Part shown: one piece after another, positions 57,701 through 64,000 of the stretch | Layout of the letters: every line of letters begins with the position of its first letter | How positions within the stretch are numbered: position 1 is the first letter of the stretch | NCBI GenBank assembly: GCA_015227615.1 | Contig: JAALGZ010000063.1 | Span: forward strand, 1 to 64,000 | Source: Labyrinthula sp. Ha | Taxonomy: Eukaryota; Sar; Bigyra; Labyrinthulida; Labyrinthulaceae | Length of the DNA: 64,000 bases | Direction: 5' to 3' | Program-made: the position numbers and the translations under genes | The notes under the pieces: generated by a model | Database searches by the model: none | What the model was told of the DNA's origin: nothing | Seen by the model: the letters and a program-made list of their open reading frames with translations, nothing else

Positions 57701-59790
57701 CATGTACTCTTGACAATTCAAATAGAATGAAGGTTAGACCCCTTCTCATAAAATACCGTAAGATGCAAAACTAAATGTTAAACACCTTTGTACACATTTT
57801 CTAAACCTACTTGGATCATAAAGCACATATTTAGATTGAGATGCAGCTCAATAAGTGATATTCCATACTCTGTCGTAGTAGAATCTAGGAATCTATTAGT
57901 GTGACGAATTCAAAATAAAGAGTGTCAGTGTAATGTTACCAAATTTAACTCTCCTTGGCACAATGTTGATTTGTATATGGATGGCCTAGATCCTTTCATG
58001 GCTTTCGCGACTGCTCTAATGTTTTGTCCATTGCCTTCTTGTGCATCACTTAACCTGTTTTCTTGGACCTCTTGAATGCTCCATTCATAAGTAGTTACTT
58101 AAAATGCTTATATATCCGGATAATTCTGTAAAAACTTAATAAGCCTTCTAATTGTAGGCCAACGGTGTGCCCACTTCAAGTATTCATTTATGCGCAGCCA
58201 TGAAGGGGCTTATGGAAGTCCAGTTGTAGGCTCTCATTTAAAAGTTATAACACTTCTCCCAAGCACAAATTGCTGTCTTTGACAGGCATAATGCAAAGAA
58301 TCTACGTCATGAATGGGAAGCTTCCAAGCTCAAGAGCCTTATTCCTTTGAGTTGCATTTAAAACAACCCTGGTCTCAAATTCTTCTCCATGGGTCAAAAC
58401 CTGGTGCTGGGCTCGCTACGCTGTAAACAGGCATTATTTATATTTTCTACACATAAAAGCAAGCCATTCAAAGTGTTTGCGCATATGAACTCTTAATGAA
58501 AAGTATGTTGAATATTTGAAGTTTCTATTATACTTTTGTAGTTCAGGTTAATTTGCTTCCCTTATTCATTCCTATTCTCTGGTTTCCTGTATGACATGAA
58601 GATCGCTATTAATGAGAAGACCTTAACATTCAGAAAGTTAGTAACCGAATGAGCAAATCCCTCTCAGTCAAATCAGTTAGAGTCTTGAAGGTTGCTAGGA
58701 AAAAGGTTAGTCTCCAACAATTTAATGACTTAATTATGGAAACTGGCATACTGCATGAAAATCAATCTCAAGCTAGTTACAATGAATACCCTTATATCAA
58801 AAAAATGTTCACCATCTCATTCGAGATTTTCCTTAGAAACTACATGATCACGAGGACTTGTCTTACAAGCGTCCAAATGGTCACGTCTCAAGCGTAAACC
58901 ATTGAAACGTATTCTTACTTGTAGTTATTCCCTCCCACCATAGTATTTCGTTGAGGAAACACCCCTTATCATATCCAAGAGTTTGAAGTGGATCAAGTCC
59001 AACCATCCAATTTACGCATGTGAAAAGCTTGTATAAGGTTTCGTTGAGAAACATAGGCACAAAATACTAGTACTTGCTACTACTCTAATTTTCCTCTTGT
59101 CCGGGAGCCTCGTTAATACATATTAAGTTCTGGCTACCGGCTATTTCTGTGGCAGATGAAGTTGGTTCTTCTAAGTCGCGTTCAAGCGCCTTTCCAGAAT
59201 CTAAATTCTTGACTTGTTCTTAAGGATACCTAATGACGGTCATTATCAAATGCAGTGCGACAAATACAAGTCATATTATTGTGTGTTGGCAGTTTTACTC
59301 AGAGTCTACCTGGTCCTTAATATCAAAAAGTTGAGAACTTGCTGCGCAATAAGTACCTAGATCAACCAATAAATCCTCAAAAAAAGAGTTGATGTACCAG
59401 TTCAATAAGATGACATGTTTTTGAGCACCTGCAGCAATCTATGGTTATGTGGAACTAGCATAGCAGAGCCTTTTTTTACCGGAATTGCTATACTTTCAAA
59501 TGTCAGTTCTTCAACACTAAGATAGGAACCACCTGAACTCACAAAGTAAGCTTGATCAGAATGGTGCAAAATACAAATTTCTGGCAAACAGTAACTTCAA
59601 TATTAAAACAAAATTAATATCTCAATAATGCAGTGTACAAACATAAATATTTGTATACAGTAAATACTCAAATGATCATCTATTAATGAGAAAAGTATAA
59701 AAAGTAGAGGAACTTGAATCTACACCCGAATGAATGTACAATATATTCCATGCTAAGTCCACAACTTGTAGAAAACTAGCTAGGTAATAA
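51774..59790. other. Gene desert
   Basis: Eight kb with no supportable gene. Open frames at 54960-55223, 56397-56699, 56879-57124, 58649-58897 and 59402-59587 show no recognisable domain. The last reads most like protein but stands alone. The stretch 57.9-58.9 kb is less AT-rich and could hold a worn-out element, class unknown. Confidence 0.35.
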
Positions 59791-60697
59791 TCACCGCCTA
59801 AATCGCCCAATAAGACCTCGAAACTCTCGAAGACTCATCGTAGTTCCCCCCGAAGTTTCAGCTTGTATCCTTCGGTAGTCAACAAGTGTGCTTCCCCATC
59901 CAAAAGGTGCATGATCAAGAGCAATTCTAGTTCGAGAATTTATTCTTTCCACTTCAACTTTAAACCCATCAGCCTCAAACCAAAAATAAGGAATGAACAT
60001 TAAGACCCTGTACACAAAATGTGTCGGTAATCCACCTAATGTCAAAATTACCAATAGCTCACTAACAGCACGATTGAACTTATTTCCAAACATTCTCCTC
60101 TCGCTAATCTTTAATCTTGGTGATGGATTATAGAACTCAACACTACAGTATATTTTCCCTTGGAATTCCCTCAAAGGGCGCATATTAATGGGTTCCAAAT
60201 CAATCGCACCTGTGGGCTGCTGGTAAAGCATATTTCCGTATCCTGATCCAACAGAGATAAATTCATTCTGGAAACTTGGGTGATATCTTTCATCGCAATA
60301 CGTAAGTGCTCCACGGTTAGTGTACAAATAAATCAGCTTACTTTGTCCTGCTTGAATGTTGATCTTACTGTCTTCAGGAAGAGTAATAGTGACTGGTTCG
60401 ATCTGGGAGTTCCTGATCTGCGCTTCTGTAGGGATGAAAGTATAAACAGGGCGCCAAGTTGCGTTTCTATAGCTAGATATTGTCGTGTTTGCAACACTTA
60501 CAAGCAACGTAGGGAAAAAACCGTGTATCTCGAAGCCCTTAATTGTAACAGATCGGATCGGGCAAATTCTCAGAGCTTTCACCTCAAAAAGTATTCCATT
60601 ACCCCTAAAAAGTAAAAAAAAATCATGTTATTTACGTATGATCAGGATCTTGACCAAGGTTGGCTTCCACAACAAAATCTTCGTTTCGTTTTTCCAT
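59791..60697 (-). CDS. Two-exon protein with algal-type glycine-opening beta domain
   Basis: Exons 60697-60636 and 60604-59791 are joined across a 31-nt intron (phase 2) and encode 291 residues. The join reads DPDHTGNGILFEVKALR. The opening GNGILFEVKA followed by PIRSVTIKGFEIHGF matches a beta-sandwich-like domain I know from algal and bacterial surface or secreted proteins (typically GGxxFDVxAxxxIxIxSFDIH). It continues through VYTF, INIQAGQSKLIYLYTNRGAL, FISVGSGYG and FQGKIYCSVEF, all in the expected order, ending near residue 178. The last ~110 residues are basic with a hydrophobic stretch and have no known fold. No signal peptide is seen at the N-terminus, which is unusual if it is secreted. 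The gene is divergent from the WD40 gene. Confidence 0.75.
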
Positions 60698-60744
60698 TTC
60701 TCTTATTTATCAAACGGACAACTTTCAAGTATTGAACTAACGGT
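60698..60744. promoter_or_regulatory. 47-bp bidirectional intergenic region
   Basis: Only 47 bp separate the start codons of two divergent genes. Promoters and both 5' leaders must fit here or overlap the neighbouring coding sequence. The stretch is T-rich on the plus strand (TTCTCTTATTTATC) and lacks the TTTTGGGCAATT motif. Confidence 0.5.
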
Positions 60745-61854
60745 ATGAATGAATTCTTTTTAGCCGGTAAATTAAATCTATCCGTTAAATTCGTAGAAAG
60801 AAAAATCATTCAAAGATATAAAAAGTGGAAGAGCTGTTTGCCTTTTCTTTATGAAGATGTGCGAGTTCAAAAGTTTCCATGGCCAATCGTTCGTATTGTT
60901 CTGGTAGAAGGCAGATTTATCCTTGCAGGCAACACAAAAGAAAACGGATTCTTGCTGAGAGTAAACAAAGATGAGCAACAAAAGTTTGTTAACGAAGATG
61001 AGTATTACTTTGGCAGCAAAGTTAATAATATATCTCTTAGCAAACCAAAGAGAATCTTGGCAGGGTCAACGCTTAATTTTGAGGAAGGGAACATCAACCT
61101 AATTTCCAGCAACACAGAAAAAGGCAAATACAAAGTAATGAAAAAGCTAAAACATCACAAAAGTATTGCATTAGGATTAGAATTTTGTCCATTAAATGAA
61201 ATCATTCTAGCTTCCTTAGATCAAGAAGGAAAAATATGCATTTGGAATGTAGAAACGCAAAATCTGCCAACAACTGAGCTACAATTTCAGCAAACGGATA
61301 AGGGGAAAATTAATGGACATTATTCAAATATAAACTCGAAAAACAATCTTGGCTGGTCTTTGTTTGAAGCTGACTTGTTTGGTGCTTGTTCAGATAGAAG
61401 TTGTTTCCAGCTGTATGATTTGAGGATGAAAGAACAAGCCAAAACGATCAATTTTACTGAAAGGCAAGAAAGCTTCAATGATTTTTGTTGCATATGCTTC
61501 AGTCCTGTAAAGAAGGAGAAAATAATAATTGGAACTGGCTCAGGCAAGATACTCTCGATAGATAAAAGAAACCCAGACAAGGTTTTCCAAACATTTGATC
61601 ACCACTTGGGCAGTGTAACTAAAATATCTTTCAAAGAGAAATCTTCTTGGTTCGCATCTTCTTCAAGAGATAGAACTGTTTGTCTATGGAACTCCAATGC
61701 GAAAACGGGGGAGCCAAAGTTTCTACATTCTGGTCACAGTCATGAAGTTCTAGATGTAAATTGGATGAATACGAAGAAAACTATTGAGATAGTATCCTCT
61801 GATTCAAACAGTGTGGTGCAGTATTACTCAGTCAAGAAAGAGGTAGTAAAATAG
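60745..61854 (+). CDS. Divergent RBBP4/MSI1-like WD40 protein
   Basis: 369 residues, single exon, about six or seven WD40 blades. The second half aligns well with the histone-binding RBBP4/MSI1/Caf1 group. GWSLFEADLFGACSDRSCFQLYDLR matches in pattern the HE.LFGSV.DD...IWD.R blade. FNDFCCICFSPVKKEKIIIG, then FASSSRDRTVCLWN and HSHEVLDVNWMNTKKT follow in family order. Members act in chromatin assembly (CAF-1), deacetylase and PRC2 complexes. The N-terminus is shorter and the WP motif of blade one (FPWPIVRIVLVEGR) is altered, so a divergent paralogue or a different complex is possible (for example a GRWD1-like or PEX7-like protein). It begins 47 bp from the divergent neighbour, and the next gene starts 20 bp after its stop. 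Confidence 0.8.
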   Translation: MNEFFLAGKLNLSVKFVERKIIQRYKKWKSCLPFLYEDVRVQKFPWPIVRIVLVEGRFILAGNTKENGFLLRVNKDEQQKFVNEDEYYFGSKVNNISLSKPKRILAGSTLNFEEGNINLISSNTEKGKYKVMKKLKHHKSIALGLEFCPLNEIILASLDQEGKICIWNVETQNLPTTELQFQQTDKGKINGHYSNINSKNNLGWSLFEADLFGACSDRSCFQLYDLRMKEQAKTINFTERQESFNDFCCICFSPVKKEKIIIGTGSGKILSIDKRNPDKVFQTFDHHLGSVTKISFKEKSSWFASSSRDRTVCLWNSNAKTGEPKFLHSGHSHEVLDVNWMNTKKTIEIVSSDSNSVVQYYSVKKEVVK

Positions 61855-61874
61855 CTTTTCAGTTACTGTTAATT

Positions 61875-62780
61875 ATGGGAAAAGACAAAAACGAGAAGAA
61901 GAAGACAAAAAAACGTGACAAAAAGAAAAGAGACGAGAATGAGGAAGACAAGGAAAACAAACACGTACCGTGTGAAGATGAATTTATTTCAAGACTAGTT
62001 AACTTTTCCCTTGGTAAATCTGCTACGACAAGGAAACAGGTCTTACAGCTGATCGAAACGCTTATGAAGACTCAAGAAAAGGAACAAACACTTGAACATG
62101 ATAATAGTCCACCTGTTTTTGCAACATCTGCTCCAGTAACAAAGGATGAACCTTTAAAGAATGTTGCTGCAATTTTTGCCTCCTTCAAAACTCGTCTCGA
62201 AGAAGGCCTAGCAGAATTAGATAGTTGCAATCAACAGATAGCGAAATTGGTAAGAGAAAAGACAGCAAATCTGAAAGCACAGGTTGAAAAAGAAATTGGG
62301 TTCTTTACAAACTCCGTAGCCATCTATTCGGGAAAGATAAAAAGTATCCATCACCAGTTTGATAACTGGAAGACCCAGATTGAAGATCAAGTTGATGAAT
62401 CTTCCATGAAAGTGAAAACTGGTTTATCGAACTTAGATTCTGAAAGGAAAAGTTGTTTAGAAATGTATCTGCGATGTAAACAGAACTTTGTCAAAATTAA
62501 CCTAAAAGAGGAGAAAGACAAGGTTCTTGATTGTGTTAATACTATGCTGCACAAGAACATGAAAGAAACTGATGAGATACGTGAGGTCCATGTTATTAAT
62601 CAGAATAGTTCTGATCTCCAAGTATTGAAGAAACAAATCAACAGAAAAGATAGGACAATTAAAGCCTTAATAAAAAAGACACGAGATTTTGAGACTGAGA
62701 AGACACTCTTGCTAAAGGAAATATTAGAGTTAAAACGAGGTCTTTTAGAACAATCACATTCTTCATATACAATACAGTGA
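61875..62780 (+). CDS. Coiled-coil protein of unknown function
   Basis: 301 residues, ATG 61875. A very basic Lys-rich opening (about 1-25, a likely nuclear or nucleolar signal by composition) is followed by mainly helical, coiled-coil-prone sequence (about 95-290). This includes LEEGLAELDSCNQQIAKLV and a closing EKTLLLKEILELKRGLLEQ. No domain is recognised. The start lies only 20 bp after the WD40 stop on the same strand. This is unusually close and leaves almost no room for a separate promoter, so the promoter probably lies within the WD40 coding region, or the two are co-transcribed. Confidence 0.75.
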   Translation: MGKDKNEKKKTKKRDKKKRDENEEDKENKHVPCEDEFISRLVNFSLGKSATTRKQVLQLIETLMKTQEKEQTLEHDNSPPVFATSAPVTKDEPLKNVAAIFASFKTRLEEGLAELDSCNQQIAKLVREKTANLKAQVEKEIGFFTNSVAIYSGKIKSIHHQFDNWKTQIEDQVDESSMKVKTGLSNLDSERKSCLEMYLRCKQNFVKINLKEEKDKVLDCVNTMLHKNMKETDEIREVHVINQNSSDLQVLKKQINRKDRTIKALIKKTRDFETEKTLLLKEILELKRGLLEQSHSSYTIQ

Positions 62781-63059
62781 AAACATAACTACTCTTGAAA
62801 ATATTTTCCGGTTTTCCTAGACAACACTCTTGCTTTCTCTTGAAAAATATTTGCTCCCAGCAATACTTGTTCTTCTAGGCCGGATGTACAGCTATGATAA
62901 TATTACCCGCTATCTCAGTGGGGTAACAATTGATCTGTTATACTAGAATTTAAGGAACCCAGTAAAGGATATTGAACTTAAGGCACAGGTTTTCTCGGAG
63001 ACTTTAACACAATAAAGTATAATACCGAAACGTAAAGAAAAGAGTACTAGCACGTACCA
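62781..63059. other. No gene recognised
   Basis: 3' flank of the coiled-coil gene. Nothing supportable is seen. Confidence 0.4.
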
Positions 63060-63185
63060 AGAGTTAAGGGTGTTATTTGATAATCATTTAAGTATCAATA
63101 AGAGAATTTGAATTTTAATTCTTATCAAATGTTTCTGTTTTTTTTTGAGTATCAATAGTAATTTTGGCCATATGGCCCACAATCC
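63060..63185. repeat. TATCAAT/CATATGGCCCA repeat, second copy
   Basis: Shares GTATCAAT words and a CATATGGCCCA core with 20745-20930, and has its own inverted words (TTTGATAATC against CTTATCAAATG). It is probably a relic of the same small element, shorter and more worn. Confidence 0.35.
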
Positions 63186-63453
63186 GAGTGCCATATTTTA
63201 ATGCAGAAGCTAACTGTTAATTGAATTGAGGCTTAAGTTTTACATGTTTGAAGAAAGAAAAAGCAGGACAAAACCAATGGAAAACAATATTATTGCCTAA
63301 GTTGTGTTATTCATTGTCATTACCACAGTAAATTGGCCCTTGTTTTTCAGTGAGGAGAGGGTAAGATGGAAGCGGGAGAATGGTCAATAAGAACCGAATA
63401 GGATTTTTTGACTCCGGAGTCAAAAACTCCAAATTTTCATTGGCCGAATTCGC

Positions 63454-63465
63454 AATTGCCCAAAA
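63454..63465 (-). promoter_or_regulatory. TTTTGGGCAATT motif, copy 5
   Basis: Exact match on the minus strand. It lies 50 bp before the minisatellite and about 450 bp before a possible gene start, with no confirmed gene next to it. The inner part GCAATTGC is palindromic. Confidence 0.35.
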
Positions 63466-63514
63466 TTAATTTTTCAAAACGAACAAACAAAAACAAAATG
63501 ACAAAAAGAAAGCG

Positions 63515-63727
63515 AGCTTGGATAAAATTGTTAGCGCTCAATTAAAAAAATGCGTTTGGACAAAATACTTGTAGCTGAATTAAAGAAAGGAAAAACAAGT
63601 TTGAACAAAAAAGTTGCTGCTGAATTAAAGAAAGGAAAAACAGGTTTGAACAAAAAAGTCGCAATTGGATTAAAGATAAAATGTGAATTTGGATACAAAA
63701 ATAGTCGTAGCTGAATTAAAATATCAA
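63515..63727 (+). repeat. 45-bp minisatellite, about five degenerate units
   Basis: Units begin GTTTG(G/A)ACAAAAA and contain GCTGAATTAAAGAAAGG. The third unit, from about 63599, is exactly 45 bp. The flanking units have drifted. The length is a multiple of three and the middle units stay open (AAELKKGKTGLNKKVA), so the array may once have been coding, but the outer units contain stops. Confidence 0.6.
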
Positions 63728-63917
63728 AACCCTTTTCAAAAAAATTGCACCTTGATTAGAGTATGAACCGACTTAAGTCTTAAATTTTAATTTTAGCAAA
63801 AATCTAAATCTTCTCAATTTCAGTTTTCAAAATTTTTTTCCTAAACTTCTAATTACTTCACTTAATATATATACTTATGAACATCAACACATATTTTCAA
63901 GTTTCTGTATTCAACCT

Positions 63918-64000
63918 ATGGAAAAAGATTTAAATCCATCCTCATCTTCATCGAGGGCCGAGTCATGGGGGGCATTTTTAAAGACGCGGGGAGCATGAAA
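63918..64000 (+). CDS. Possible gene start running off the window
   Basis: ATG 63918 opens a Ser-rich frame (MEKDLNPSSSSSRAESWGAF) that meets a TGA at 63996, unless a short intron begins before it. With introns near 30 nt in this genome, the stop could be intronic, but the window ends before this can be judged. Confidence 0.2.

Larger units (their letters stand above)
63186..63917. other. No gene recognised; contains motif copy 5 and a minisatellite
   Basis: Apart from the two features listed separately, this stretch has only short frames. From 63740 on it is AT-rich spacer leading to a possible gene start at 63918. Confidence 0.35.

Noticed and set aside
58649-58897. 82-codon plus-strand frame in a less AT-rich patch
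   Set aside because: Considered as a piece of a mobile element, but no family motif could be recognised, so no class is claimed.
59402-59587. Minus-strand 61-codon frame that reads like real protein
   Set aside because: No start codon context, no neighbouring exon joins to it with a plausible short intron, and no domain is recognised. It could be a relic, but I cannot support a gene.

Overview
The window is nuclear DNA of a unicellular eukaryote. It is strongly AT-rich, and the genes lie in compact islands separated by long stretches with no open frames. I infer a stramenopile or other SAR-type protist, at low confidence. The hints are a PT-repeat stalk of the diatom/stramenopile kind, a ROCO GTPase whose leucine-rich repeats sit on separate symmetrical exons as described for brown algae, and a glycine-rich-opening extracellular-type domain common in algal proteins. 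All three stop codons end intact genes, so the code looks standard. Every intron I could place (14 of them) is 27-33 nt long with GT-AG ends, and each one restores a protein that makes sense.

Left part (1-25.8 kb): a graveyard built around one intact gene. A complete LRR-Roc-COR (ROCO) gene lies at 11526-14061. Around it are decayed LRR coding remnants at 2.4-3.0, 4.5-5.1, 15.1-15.6 and 22.5-23.6 kb. A roughly 3.1 kb non-coding-looking repeat occurs twice (7.1-10.3 and 17.3-20.4 kb). The two copies are old, but they share a near-identical island and carry one segment in opposite orientation. A type II membrane protein with a PT-rich stalk (5734-6680) and a possible Cys-rich membrane protein with an in-frame TGA (1623-2102) are also here.

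Middle part (25.8-44.7 kb): housekeeping and regulatory genes. In order they are a large coiled-coil TLDc protein with a PARP-like N-terminal segment, an ITPase (Ham1 family), the CCAAT-binding subunit NF-YC, a nucleotide-sugar transporter, a PH-domain coiled-coil protein, a broken coding relic (38.9-39.5 kb), an unknown two-exon protein with a tiny upstream ORF, and a mitochondrial-type ABCB half transporter with an altered Walker A. The first four genes lie within 5.3 kb, with stop-to-stop gaps of 32 and 70 bp.

Right part (44.7-64 kb): two further islands. ADF/cofilin sits beside a basic protein with three C-terminal repeats (50.0-51.8 kb). A divergent pair, with 47 bp between start codons, encodes a secreted or adhesion-like domain protein and an RBBP4/MSI1-like WD40 protein, followed 20 bp later by a coiled-coil protein (59.8-62.8 kb). 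The end holds a 45-bp minisatellite. A 12-base motif, TTTTGGGCAATT, occurs five times in the window and lies about 85-130 bp upstream of two of the genes. It is a candidate core promoter element.
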